This document shows positions 45,510-57,309 of a DNA stretch of 64,000 nt, one piece after another. The position numbers and the translations under genes were made by a program. The notes beneath the pieces were generated by a model. It worked only from the letters and a program-made list of their open reading frames with translations, did no database searches and was not told where the DNA came from. The stretch lies in assembly GCA_964017125.1 (NCBI GenBank), contig OZ024902.1, positions 36,801,219 through 36,865,218 of the forward strand. The letters run 5' to 3'. The stretch's first letter is position 1. Every line of letters starts with the position of its first letter. The stretch comes from Flabesymbios commensalis. Its lineage: Eukaryota; Annelida; Polychaeta; Terebellida; Flabelligeridae.

Positions 45510-48500
45510 TGACGAATGATAGTCAATGCAACAGTGTTTTCACCTAGACGCCAGTTAAAATGCGCTGTTTTCAAGGATAGTTTTGATTAAATTTTAAGGG
45601 ATTTTTTGAAAAAAATCAATAGCATTTTTTTCATCAGGTACGTGAAAACTGTAGGTCATTCTTTATATGCCAGTTTAAATTAGTCAGAAAGAGTTATCAG
45701 AGGAGAAACACGTTTTTTTACGTCGAAAACGGCGTAAATTTCTAATTTTTGGACAAAATCCCACGTGTTTGGCGCTTTTTCAGGATGGCGACCATGTCCG
45801 TTTCTCTAGAAGAATCCTGAAAATTATTCTCATAGACTTAGGCTACCATTTTTTCAATGTAAGAGTTTGTTAAATGCTTTCATCCTATTAATGCCACTGT
45901 AGGCGAATAGGAAGTGGGTATTTTCGGAAACTCAATTTTTATCGTTGATTACCATAATTGGGTGACTCGATTTTAAAGTCCATAGACGAAGCCTCGTCAT
46001 TTTTTCAATTTTTCAGCAAAATCGACAAGAAATTATAAATATCGCTTCGACTCGGGTAACCTTTATTAGGTTTAGGGCCAAAATAAAATTGTTTCCCTAA
46101 ATGAATGTCAATAAACGGTCTTATTTGGTCTGTTAAAAATATTCCCAGGACCGTAGGTCAATATTTTATTACTATTATCATATGTTATTTCAGAGAATGC
46201 TGAATATTGTACATGTATTTGGTAGGTGAGCGCCATTTTGGACGCTGGTTCCCCCAACTTAGCTGATCGCCCGCCGTGGGCAAACACGTGTCCCGCCATA
46301 ACCGGCATGCATTTGGACAGTGAACCTGTGTCGCCACATCACATTAGCATCAATTAAGCCGCCATTTTGATTTGGTGGAGCTGATTCCTCACGTGTTCAA
46401 AACTATACACGGACTAGTTTTAATAATATTTTTTAAAATTATTTATAAATTTTCTTTTTCAAAACGATTGAAAGTGAGGAAATATAAATAAGTTGTTTCG
46501 AAAACGAAATTATAACACTAATTGTGTAAGATTTTTTTTCACTTTAAAACGCCCTTCGGTGTTTGTAATCGCTCTAGCCTATTTAGCGCCTTATTTGGGC
46601 TCGCAGTAGGTAATGAATATGCTAATGTGAGGCGAGACGGGGCCGCTGATCATGTTTTTATGTACACACCGTTCCACGCATGCTGACACAGACAGGCAGC
46701 CACATGCTGTCTGCCGCACATGTTAGCAGCACCGACAATACATCATACACACACCCACCACAGACGAAATAAACACAACCGCTACGACGACAGCCGGTTT
46801 ATACGTCAATCAATGAATCGAAGCGAGCGATTGATTCGGACGTTTGTAAGAATGACTCGGTGATGAACGTGCCATTATAAAAAAAAAACGTGTAATGTTC
46901 ATCACAGACATAATTTTTCAGCGAAATGATATACTATATCATCAATCAGCATAGACTACTGTCAGTCATGTTTTAAATATTTTCCTAAAATTATAAATGT
47001 AACTGTTTTTATTCGCAGTCACATTTAGTCTATCAGTTTGAGAACGAAATTTTCTCACGATAGTTTATTTCTGAAGTTTAAATTTTTCATAAATACAGGA
47101 ATATTTGATTTGACAGATGCGCTATTGTGAAACATTGCCAATATTTGCATGTGTTTTTCTACTTGCGTGAATTTTTTTTTTTCACCCAGGTCGATTTACA
47201 AAATACTATTATCTTAGCTTAGCATAGCATGTCATAATTGTATCTGGCATTTTTTATGTACAATTTCGACCTACGGTTTTCACTATACCATTATGCATGT
47301 GTGTGAATAAGTGAAAACGTTTTATGTCAAATATAGACCTTCAGTTTTCACTAAAATAAATATATACCTTTGTGAACTAGTGCACAGCACTTAGGCGCAA
47401 CCTCAGCGACGCATTTTCAACTATATCTGCAACCCCTGTTTCTCGCAACATGCGACATAGCATGAACATTTTCTACAGTCTACATTTCTAAGATTCAGCC
47501 TATTACAGACATTTTTCATCTGATTTAGACGGCAACGTACAACTCCGACGGCAACGTACAACCTATCCGCGCACGGCACGTCACGGACATAGGCCACGGG
47601 AGGGGCGACCGCATACCCTGGCCAAAGGCCTGGGGTGTGCGCCAGCAATATGAAGGCTAGCCACCGACACGGTGGAGGTAGACCTACGTCACTTCAACAA
47701 GGTGATTGAACATAATATTAACGACGGCCAATTACAGTTTGGCATTGTTCACATATATGACATTTTTATACTCGCTCAGGCCTGCACAGCTAGCCAAATA
47801 GGTGGCAGACTGAGTGCTTCATTATTTAAATGACTTTACTAAATAAACGATTTCAATTTGATATGAACTATGTAACGTAACCTCATTTGACAGGTTTATT
47901 AATGCTGACAGTTTTGTGGCTCGAATCAGCATGTGTGATGTGGGCCGACCTTTCAGCGTGACCGTCACAGGTGCCGTCCACGCGTCCTGCGGCGCTACTC
48001 AAATACGGTCCTGTCTATAACACAGCACACAGCGTGTGCCGTATAAATCTATACACCACGCATCAACAGCACAGCCGACAGACTTTATACACGTGATTGT
48101 CTGCTTCAGCCGACACGGCTAGCAATCAGCATCAGCAGTACATTTACTGGTACGGCACAGCATAACCAGATCAGCATCGACTTCAGAACATTCTACGATT
48201 TCAGCAGTCATTTTATTATACCTACCTGCATCAGCCTTACAGAACATAATAATTTCATATCCTGCATATTTTCTCAGATCACTTATTATTCAACTCCATA
48301 TTGAATTTTTCATTAATAGTGATTTTTTTATTAATTCCAGATTGTATATTTTCGTGCCTTATATCGCCTCCGACTTTTACAATACATCGCTACCGACTTT
48401 CACCATAATGCATAGGTCTGTTTCCGTTCACCGCACGTCCGGTGATCTGACGCAGACATGTGCGTTTGTTTAACTTTAATGTTTATCCAACGCAAGAGGG

Positions 48501-48610
48501 CAACTTTTGCGTTTGGTGCGCCGGTCTTGAGCCGGTCATGTCCCACACGTGACATTTCGTGGAACAACTAGTTCCACTGCACATCGAACGAAACATGTAA
48601 TCATGTCTTT

Positions 48611-49099
48611 TTGCGACCAAATCGCAGAAGTATTTTAAAACCTGTGGTAGGACACACGCCCGAAACAGGTACGAACATACAGCATAAAACGCCAAACAAA
48701 CCACAGAGATCGACGGCTACCAGGACATCTAGTAGGAATCCACAGGGTCCACCTAGAACTGGTAGTGCGGACACTCCGACGTCCAACGGGACGAGTGTTA
48801 AAACGAAAAAGTCGACGGCAGTCAAAAGCAGTCAAAAATCGGCCACAGTCCCAAAGCAACTAGATGTTAAAGTCAACTTGTCTAACAGAGACAATACTTA
48901 TATAGCCCCCGCCGTATCCCGCGCTAACGGGAACGGCGGTGGTTTACGAACGTATTCCCGCATACCTTTACATCTACGGGGTAAAACCCCGGGTGCTGCT
49001 GACGCCGTAATCGACTCGACCAAAAGCAACCGTGCGAATATCGCTAATCGCGAAAAAATTTCGACCGACCAAACAGTGCGAAAAACTAGAGTCGGATGA
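48611..49099 (+). CDS. Short open frame inside the LTR element, product unknown
   Basis: 162 codons, starting MRPNRRSILKPVVG. Strongly basic, rich in Ser, Thr, Asn and Pro, no hydrophobic segment, predicted disordered. No motif recognised. Local sequence is more GC-rich than its surroundings. It could be a gag remnant or chance. Confidence 0.3.
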   Translation: MRPNRRSILKPVVGHTPETGTNIQHKTPNKPQRSTATRTSSRNPQGPPRTGSADTPTSNGTSVKTKKSTAVKSSQKSATVPKQLDVKVNLSNRDNTYIAPAVSRANGNGGGLRTYSRIPLHLRGKTPGAADAVIDSTKSNRANIANREKISTDQTVRKTRVG

Positions 49100-49563
49100 A
49101 TAATCCAGACTCCTGCCCGGTTCGTGCAGATGGTTCACGCCATAGTGGCGCCTAACGACATCTATGGCAGGCCCAACCGCATGCACTGTATTAACAATGT
49201 TTTTAAATTGTAAATGAATATGCCAGGCCTGGCAGCATTGTGCACAGATATATAAAATGTAAAGACATTTTTCTAGCAAGTTAATTGCTAAAATACGAAT
49301 AGAAATTTGTGTTAATTAAATGAATGGGTTGATCGCAGCTTGCAGCATATGAATACATACATAAAGGACAGTTGGTGTTAAGAGGATGGGACAATTCATG
49401 TATAATGCTGCGATTTCAACCACCCACGCTGTAACCACACACGCTATATTTTTTAAACTATGCTTAGTTATAAGAGGTTACATATTTTTACAACCCCGCT
49501 ACTTGCACGAAGCAGTCTCCTACACGTCAGTTGGGTCCTACGTTATCACTCACCCGGGGGTAA

Positions 49564-50073
49564 TGTAGGATCCTTACTTCGTTAAGTTTATGTGGCAGTT
49601 ATCCCCGGCTTCCCGGACGCGAGAAGCTGTGGACGACTGCCTCGTTTCCGTACCTTGGTGCCGGGCGCACACAATTGCAGCCCATGCGATCTTGGTACTT
49701 TTCCCGCACTTCAGTCGTTACACTCAGCGACTACGGACGTGCCGTAGGTCGCTCTCTCTGAGTCAAACAGGACGTGCCGTACGCGGAGGTTGTGCTTTGT
49801 TGTTGCCTGATGTCTAACGAATAAACATGACAAGTGGAGAAAGAGTTTATGATTTATTTGGAACCGTCGACTCGACGGGGAAGGAAGTTTGTGTTGAAAT
49901 GGTGAAGATTGGGCAGTTTCCCTCGTCCGCAATTGCGACCCTACACTAGAGACTCCAACGGTCACTTACAGGTACCTTCGGCGCGAGGGGCAACCCATCC
50001 CCCCATATATTTGTGAAAATTTATTTTCCACTACCAAACTACTTTGTACCTGAGAATATATTGATATTTCGCA
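49564..50073 (+). repeat. Right LTR
   Basis: 510 bp, about 99% identical to the left LTR. A short G-run (CGGGGG) precedes it in place of a clear polypurine tract. Confidence 0.88.
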
Positions 50074-50534
50074 TAGATAATGAATGCATGATCTTTACAA
50101 AATTCAGTTCAATAAACTAATTTTTTTTTTCTCAGTTTCGCCTTTATGTAATTACGGCATTTTACCTTAGCACGGCAGCATGGTACCTTAAAGCAAAATA
50201 TATGCACATAATCCCAGATTAGCCGATAAGATATCAGCCGGAGCTATTCATGATTTATTGTCCATTGCCCAGGGATAAGTACAACACTAACTTTATATAA
50301 TAAGTCGAATGAAATGAATGAGGTAATATCCTTTGTCTGCTTAATTCATTAACTGTATTATGTACTAATCATTTTGACATATATTCAGTCGCACATTATT
50401 ATCTATTATTATTATTAAAATATAAAAACGTGTCGAGGAAGTGTTTCTCATGCACTACACTTCGAAAAGGAGTATTACAAATGTTTTTCTGCCGATAAAC
50501 GTAAAACATGTTCTCCACTATTGCAGCGGCGACC

Positions 50535-50765
50535 ATCTTGGATTTATCTTGGAAAGTCAGAGATCAGTTCGAACCCCGCTCTGGCATTCAAGTTTCAAAG
50601 AAACAAAATTCTTCCCTGTTCACTCGCAAAGATTCAATACTGTGGGGAGCCTCAGCGACATCTTACCATCCTTAAGAGGTTCTCCTGGCCTAGTTTAGCC
50701 TATATGTGCACAAAAGTGGACAAAAACTCCATTCATTTCATTTATACTAGTGGATTTATACACAA
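50535..50765 (+). mobile_element. SINE, family V, copy 1
   Basis: GTCAGAGATCAGTTCGAACC contains a B-box (AGTTCGAACC), then CTCTGGCATTCAAGTTTCAA, CAAAGATTCAATACTGTGGG, TTCTCCTGGCCTAGTTTA and a TTCATTTCATTTATA tail. Shared along its length with 62828-63140. Confidence 0.7.
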
Positions 50766-53555
50766 AAAATATTGTCAGAAATGAGTTTATCATTAGAGAC
50801 AAAATACACTTCGAAAAGTGGTATTGTACATAATGTTCCGTCCAATTGTGAAATAAACTTGGAAAATGGCGTAAAACATGGCAAGTAACCCGAGAAAGTC
50901 TGATTTTTACTGTCCTGACATATCATTGTTACTAAAAAAAGTGCATTGGCAAATATTTATAAGAAATTTTCACGAAACTTGAAAATTTGACAATTCAGAA
51001 TGTAGGCCTACTATGGGATCCCTGATTGTCCTGCAAAAACGAGTAATCACTAGATTTGTTAAAAGCCAAACAATTTTATCCTTATGACAATATTCCAGAG
51101 AGGTAATACGTAGGAAACAACGACGGCAATTACCACATATGGTTGAGATCCCGAGAGAACACAAACACTTACTACACTGGTGCTTGACTCAGTCTCAAGT
51201 CTTTTTTTAATTTAGCTAGCAATGTTTTAAACAAACAAAACAAACAAACTTATTGTTTTGCTCGTTCTGTGCATTTATCAGGTGTTTATAGTTGATCGGT
51301 AGGCTATAAAGTAAAGTCACCCAAATGTGAACAAAAAATAATCTTCAATATGTTTGACCTGATTCATGGGGCGACCACACCAGTGTCAGCTCAGCAGCTG
51401 CTTGACTATTGTAGATCATAGACCCACTCGTGTAGAGAATTTAACATTTTATCACTTTGTATAATTTATAATACATAACGAGTGTGATAGGCCTATGCAA
51501 TAGGCATGCGTACCTCAGAGATGACTTATAGGCCTACAACGACTAAAAACAAGTTAATAATGAGAAGAATAAAATATTTTTTTTAGAAAAAATAACTAGG
51601 GCCACAATGGAGCCAACTTTGGGAGAATGTTTAGTGCTTGCTGGGGAGGAGTTGATAGGGACAAGCTGACATAATTTCCCACCCTATAATGAATATTCAT
51701 CATGTCTCAGTCCACCTACCTCCAGCTTAAAACACCAAATATGGCCATACGACACCACGTGATCACTATGGTGTACAACATACAAAAGGGACCGTCTACA
51801 AAAATCTCTTAAGGAAATGTGAAACCACTTGAAGAAGCTCGAAAGCGTATGCGTTAATCAAGTATGATCCCCGAAAAAGACCAAATAATGAATGAAATAC
51901 CTGTTTTATGAATGAAGTGACGTCACGTTATGGACCAAATCTGCGTCCAAAACACGACAATAAGGTGAGTGGGGCTCTCGCCCCACCCACAAAAACATAT
52001 GCCTGGTTTAAAGCTATAGACCACTCTATGTATGTTTCGAGTTTTAGTTGTACCCCAGTTGTCTCTATCTTTGTAATCAGCGCGGTGCATTCTAGGTACA
52101 GACGTGTCCCGCTGTTCGTACACAGCAGACCACTCTTTTAAACGCTGCAGTTCGACAAAGTAAATTTGTACTGTGCAACGTACGTGGCAATAAAGGCATG
52201 TTGCAAGTAACGCTGCACATTGTATATATGAATATCGCTTCACGTTGCTTTCTGCACAATCATGAAAATATTGCGACAGAAACAGAAGGAAGCCAGAAAC
52301 ACATTGTAGAAATAGAAGTTACTAGTTGTTGAGATGCAATTTATTAGTGCTGTTTACATAGTCTTGTTTTTTTGTCGAAATACAATTAGGCCTACCCTTA
52401 TAGGCTTACAATTTTATGAAAATAGGCCTATATAACTTGTTTTTCAACGAATCTTAAAATGCATGATATCAGCAGAGATGCAATTTGACCATATGCCATC
52501 TTGTAGCCTTTTTCGACAGGTCCAAGCTGCATCGCGATAGCGATAACTTCTATTTTATAAGTTCTACGCCTAGCATTAAATTACCCCCAGCTCTACCAAC
52601 AATATATTTACGAAAGGTCAATGAATTTTAACCACTTTAGATGAATAGTTTGAAACACATAGTGGCAAGTCAATCGCAGGCCCTCGTATATTTATCATTA
52701 CAATAAATGCCATGACATGACATGCATGCGCGGTCATGCTCGTAGACTTCCCAACAGTTTCTATCGAAACATGTGATGATGTGTGCGCATCGGAAAGCTT
52801 GTGCAGTTTAACCTGATAATTTATGTATTCCATTATTTGTAAAGAATAATAATAAAAAAAATCATCGACGTATTATGATGGTAAAATTATAAGCCTACTG
52901 TTTTTGTGTCGAGCCTAACCCTTGCAGATATTTTCGATGAGCGGCCACTGGCAAGTTGATATCTAGCCTAGCCATAGAAAGTCCACAACTTCAAGTGTTT
53001 GAACCGTGGTTTCTGAAATTCGTTTCACCTTAAGATTCAAAGTTTTTCAACATGGCGCTGAGTGAGAGGGATTGCCACGACATGCCCAAAATATGCAAAC
53101 AGAATTAAAAAAATGAGGCGTGTAAATATCTGAGGTCGTCTCATTGTAGAGGAAAAGATGCTGATTCTAATAAACCCTCTACTGACCTGATTAATCGTCG
53201 CCAAATCTTACGCATTGACATCCGAAGAATGTCGCGTGATTTTATGTGGTCGAAAACTGTTGCTGGAATATGCGGTTTCGGTGGAAGCTGAGACTAGTTT
53301 TTAACAGGGTTGATGTGCCTGCTATCGCCTACGATTACCTGTAGTTGTAATTTGAATCTACCACTAACGTTACTGATAAAAAATAATAATGAAAATGTGA
53401 CAATTATGTCGATGTCGTGACTGACAAGTGTTATAATAACAACCCAGAGACTAAGTATGTAGTGTTGAATATGTAGGCCCTATATATACATTATTTTATT
53501 TTTTTATGGATTTGTGCCTATTTTCCAAATCAAAAGAAAACCAAATTTGAGCCTA
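50766..53555. other. No gene recognised
   Basis: Several TAGGCCTA palindromes and a GTGACGTCAC palindrome at 51917-51926 in front of a short ATG frame. No repeat family of size, and no convincing exon. Confidence 0.4.
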
Positions 53556-53559
53556 CCCA

Positions 53560-54110
53560 GATATTCCATATGTGAAAGTTTCATCTGTTAATGTAGCATG
53601 GTCAATGCTGTCGAAAGTGGCCAGCAAGTCAAGCATGGTCAGAGCTGTAATTTCACCCTTGTCCATACTAAAATGTACTTCCAGTAAAGCCGATTCTGTA
53701 GAATGATGTCTCCTGTTGGCTGATTGTAATGGATTGCATAAAGGGTTATTTTTATATGAGCTTGCAGCCGATTCGCTACTACGTCCTTTTTGAAAATTAA
53801 TCTCAAGCTGTATACAGGCCTATATTTTTTTCCGTTCTTGTTTAGGAAGTGATGTTTTTTTGAGTAGTGGTCTTACATGAGCTTCTTTGAAATTTTGAGG
53901 AAATGTAGGCCTACTAGTTTTCATTGAAATGTTAAAATCAGTGATGGGCCAGTTTTTCAGCATGCTCGTGGGAATGGGCTCCAGATCACATGATTTTGGC
54001 GATGAGCTCAAAATAACCTTTTTGATTTCATCTTTTTGCCTGTAGTGTAGAACGATCAAAAATAATTTCAAGAAAGGGAGATATTTCGTTCTTCAGAATA
54101 CAATTCGGCA
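53560..54110 (-). mobile_element. CR1-like LINE fragment
   Basis: Minus strand: SSSPKSCDLEPIPTSMLKN, TFPQNFKEAHVRPLLKKTSL (about 53867-53925), then NPLQSANRRHHSTESALLEV and TALTMLDLLATFDSIDHATL (53590-53735). The order matches the CR1/L2 reverse transcriptase. Frame changes and no catalytic YADD region. Confidence 0.75.
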
Positions 54111-54890
54111 GCTTGTATGGTCTGGATACCTTTCTGCCGTTGGAACCCTCAAGTAATTTAGTTACACCTTGAACAGTAGGCTAGTCCTTATTTCGAAATT
54201 AAGCATTTCAGTATTCGGTGGTCCTGGTAAATTAGGGCTCCCCCTGTCAGGGCTTTTTGTTTTTGTACATTTTCGTCCGCTGCCGCCGCGTTTGGCCGCA
54301 CCTTTACCTTGTCACCCTGACATCTACAAAAAGGCTTCCCTGATTCATTCAGTGTTTCAGATACTGTTAACTACCGGTAACATTTGCTTAAGCTGCATCA
54401 ATTTTCAGAAATTTTTGAAAAATATTCGGGTCATGTTGGGCATCTTTGATCTTTTTTCGTTATCCTGATAACTTCAAAGCGCACCGCTTGCCCGATACAC
54501 TCAATATTCAACGTACTGCATGCTAGTATTATCAACTTGGAGACAGAGTCTCCAAGTTTTTAGTTTGAGTTTCAAGACAAACGTCTGTCGTTAACTTCCG
54601 CTTTACATCTGTTCTGCCTGTGCAAAATCAAAAGGCATTATCTGCTGCCTGGTAAACTATGCATTTACTGCTTTTAACTGGCTCCTCTTGCCATGGCGCT
54701 ACCAAAATGTCGTTTTTGCTAACTTGTAAATCAAGTATATACTTCCTTTACGCTGATGTCACTGCCTCCTTTTTGTTAGTAACAGCATGTTCAGTAGACA
54801 GTATCTGCACACTTGTGAAATAAGCAGATCTTGGTTTTGCTGTGAGCAGAAGGGTTCTATGTCATGCTTGTTCTAGGCGGTCAACATAAT
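54111..54890. other. No gene recognised
   Basis: Weak family G pieces (GCAAAATCAAAAGGCATTAT near 54620) but no clear element. Confidence 0.4.
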
Positions 54891-54892
54891 GC

Positions 54893-55190
54893 ACTGACCG
54901 AATGTTGGTTAAATGTTGTGCCAACATTTATAACACTGTTCCAACATTAAAGTAACATTGTGTCAGTGTATCAAGTTGCCTGTGCCTCCCGCGAAAATGA
55001 GATGTTTAGCCAATGCTGTTTTACTGTTGAGCCAGGGTTGTAGATGATGGGCCAGCATTAAACTAACATTGTGTGAACATATATCGTGCTAAGGCCATTC
55101 TACTGGTAGGCCAATGCTGGCCCAGTGTTGTAAACGGTGGGCTACATTAGGCTAACATTGTGTCATTGTCTGGTGTTTGCTGTGTGGCTG
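54893..55190. repeat. GTTGG-rich tandem units (about 3)
   Basis: Units of 80-100 bp with GGTTAAATGTTGTGCCAACA, ATGTTTAGCCAATGCTGTTT, GGGCCAGCATTAAACTAACA and TAACATTGTGTCAGTGT, ending GTGTTTGCTGTGTGG. Relatives lie at 55660-55750 and 56335-56500. Confidence 0.65.
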
Positions 55191-55534
55191 TGACCAGGTG
55201 ACACCAGAGAAGCTAATTCAGTGGCCGGCAGTCTGTGGTGGAGGGGTAGCCCCCACCCACCCTCTCTCCTACAACTGACATCTAGAGGAGTGTTATGCAA
55301 TATAGAAGTTAGGTCTTGGCTAAGATATCTATCTTCAATAATATCACATTTTGTATTATTAAAAGTAGATTTTTGGCCTTGGCAGTTAAAGGCATTGTAA
55401 ATTCATATAATTTATACATTTCTAGTGTGTAATACGACTGGATAACGTCTTTTTTGCTTCAGTGTGTAATACGACTGAATAACGTATTTTTTGCAATGCT
55501 TGTTCATTTATCATTTAGTTATCAGCGCCAATAC

Positions 55535-55605
55535 GCTGTCGTGCAAAAGCAAACGGCAGTAACTGCGTACTACGAAAGTATACTGTTACTGCTGTTTGCC
55601 GAATT
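55535..55605. repeat. Hairpin family G
   Basis: GCAAACGGCAGTAACTGC and GTTACTGCTGTTTGCC arms around GTACTACGAAAGTATAC. Confidence 0.7.
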
Positions 55606-55654
55606 GTAATTGCAGTTTGTGCTCTGATCAAGACCATAATCTGCTTCTCCTGCG

Positions 55655-55755
55655 AGAGAAGTCGTTCAGCCAATGTTGGTTTAATGTTAGGCCAATGTAA
55701 TCGACGTCAGGACAATATTAAATATACATTGTGGAGTGCCTGGCGTTTTTGCGAG
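55655..55755. repeat. GTTGG-rich unit
   Basis: CAGCCAATGTTGGTTTAATG, AGGCCAATGTAATCGACG and ACATTGTGGAGTGCCTGGCG, parallel to the units at 54.9-55.2 kb. Confidence 0.55.
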
Positions 55756-56334
55756 TGGTGACGACGCACTCAGTCCTGTTGATGTCATCACAGGATGTGA
55801 TGATGTTCTGGTAGCTCTATCGTATACAGGTATATTGCCTGTTAGTAACCGCGGTTTATCACTGGAAATATGTTTGGTAAAATAGCTAAAAAATCGACAG
55901 GTGCGGTTTATAACCAGACATTCAGTGTGAGCCATTACGATTTCCGGTGAAAATAAGAGTGTTTGCCGGGTCTGGCAACCAACTGACAGACAGGGTAGGC
56001 CTATCGTCACCTGCGTTGGTGTGAGCTTTGACGCTTGACTATGAAGTCAATTAACCAGCTGCGTCCCAATGGGAATAATAATAATATGGACTATATGCAA
56101 GCAAATTTAACTACCGTATATCCCCGTGTATAATGCGATGTTCTTTCTTACCTATTCACGCCACAAAAAGGCACCTCGTATTATACATAGATGTAGAATT
56201 TATTATAAAAAAATTAGCGCTCTAGCAGCAAGATCAGTGTGTGCAAAGCGTATCTGTAAACGTAGGCCAGTCAGCGTGTTTGGTAAGTAGTAGGCCTGCC
56301 GATTGTGATAATGCACACAGTGAGTACGATACAC

Positions 56335-56505
56335 TAACGTAATGCTGGGTCAAAGTTAGGACAATGTCGACAACTCTGGCCCAACATTTAAGCAGCATTG
56401 GACAGTGAGTCGTGGTACAATGTTGGGCCACCGTTTGCGACGCTGCAGCTGACACAACATTGCTGCAGCACTGGGTGAACGTGTCGTGTTTGCTGGAAGT
56501 CCCCG
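56335..56505. repeat. GTTGG-rich units
   Basis: AATGCTGGGTCAAAGTTAGG, CTGGCCCAACATTTAAGCAG, CAATGTTGGGCCACCGTTTG and GTGTCGTGTTTGCTGG. Confidence 0.5.
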
Positions 56506-57179
56506 TCTCACGTCCCGCCATAAGACAGCTACGCGCGCGGCACCTTTGACAACCACGGGCAGATAAATGACACAGTTTGTCTGAAACCAATTCACACTCC
56601 TCTGTTCATTTATAATAATAATGATTTAATCTAAGATCACCTTTCATATTGGATTGTTCAACTTTGTACAACGGTAGGCCTATCTGAACATGATATTTTA
56701 TTAAGATGTATTGGAATGTGAGAAATGTGTTTACGAAATATAACAAGATATTGATCACTGATCATATTTCATATGGCAAATTCTATACGTGTAGGCCTCA
56801 GAATTCCCATATTGCTGGGATAACATTAACGCCTACCGCTGTTGCCGCTGTGTGGCATGTGCGTTATTACAGTTTACACCCTGACACCTTATAGAGCCAC
56901 ACACCTCTTGTGTCTAGACAATGCGGCTAGTCTGCAAATAATTTACAAACCCATTTCATCTTGGAATGTTCTTATTTGAGCACGATGATATCAAAATATG
57001 GTCTTTGTAATAGATGAATTAAAATAATATAAATTTGTAGGCGAAATATAAGTATTTTAAAATCTGACTGATTACATTTCATACAGTGTATATGAAGCAT
57101 ATGCAGACCTCAGAATGTCTGCCAAAAACCAGACAGTCCTGACGATATCCACCCTGCCGTGGAAAATGAAAATACAATA

Positions 57180-57235
57180 GGCCTATCTGCTTGATTTACA
57201 AGTAAGCAGATACTGCCCTTTGGTTTTGCAGAGCT
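57180..57235. repeat. Hairpin family G, partial
   Basis: GATTTACAAGTAAGCAGATA then CTGCCCTTTGGTTTTGCAG, directly before the LINE. Confidence 0.55.
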
Positions 57236-57309
57236 GTACTGTTGCCGGTGTTTCCGCCATTGAGTATGGTGTATGCAGGTGTTTGTCCTGTGTCACGATA
57301 ATAGCCGTA

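Larger units (their letters stand above)
44974..50073 (+). mobile_element. LTR element, non-autonomous (LARD-like), 5.1 kb
   Basis: Two 510-bp direct repeats (TGTAGG...TTTCGCA) enclose 4,080 bp that show no reverse transcriptase, protease or integrase and only one short open frame. The LTRs differ at about 4 of 510 positions, so the insertion is young. A TGGTGACCCC primer-binding-like site follows 16 bp after the left LTR. No flanking duplication is obvious (ATATT against TAGAT). It looks structurally whole but coding-poor. Orientation is opposite to GDA, 0.9 kb upstream of its start. Ty3/gypsy kinship is a guess from the LTR style. Confidence 0.8.

Noticed and set aside
51908-51964. Possible first exon: ATG frame MNEVTSRYGPNLRPKHDNK ending at GTGAGT, preceded by a GTGACGTCAC palindrome
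   Set aside because: No downstream exon or recognisable domain; the palindrome and donor can arise by chance.
57220-57309. First 30 residues of the 540-codon LINE frame as part of the LINE protein
   Set aside because: They match hairpin family G and unrelated flank; similarity to reverse transcriptases starts later.
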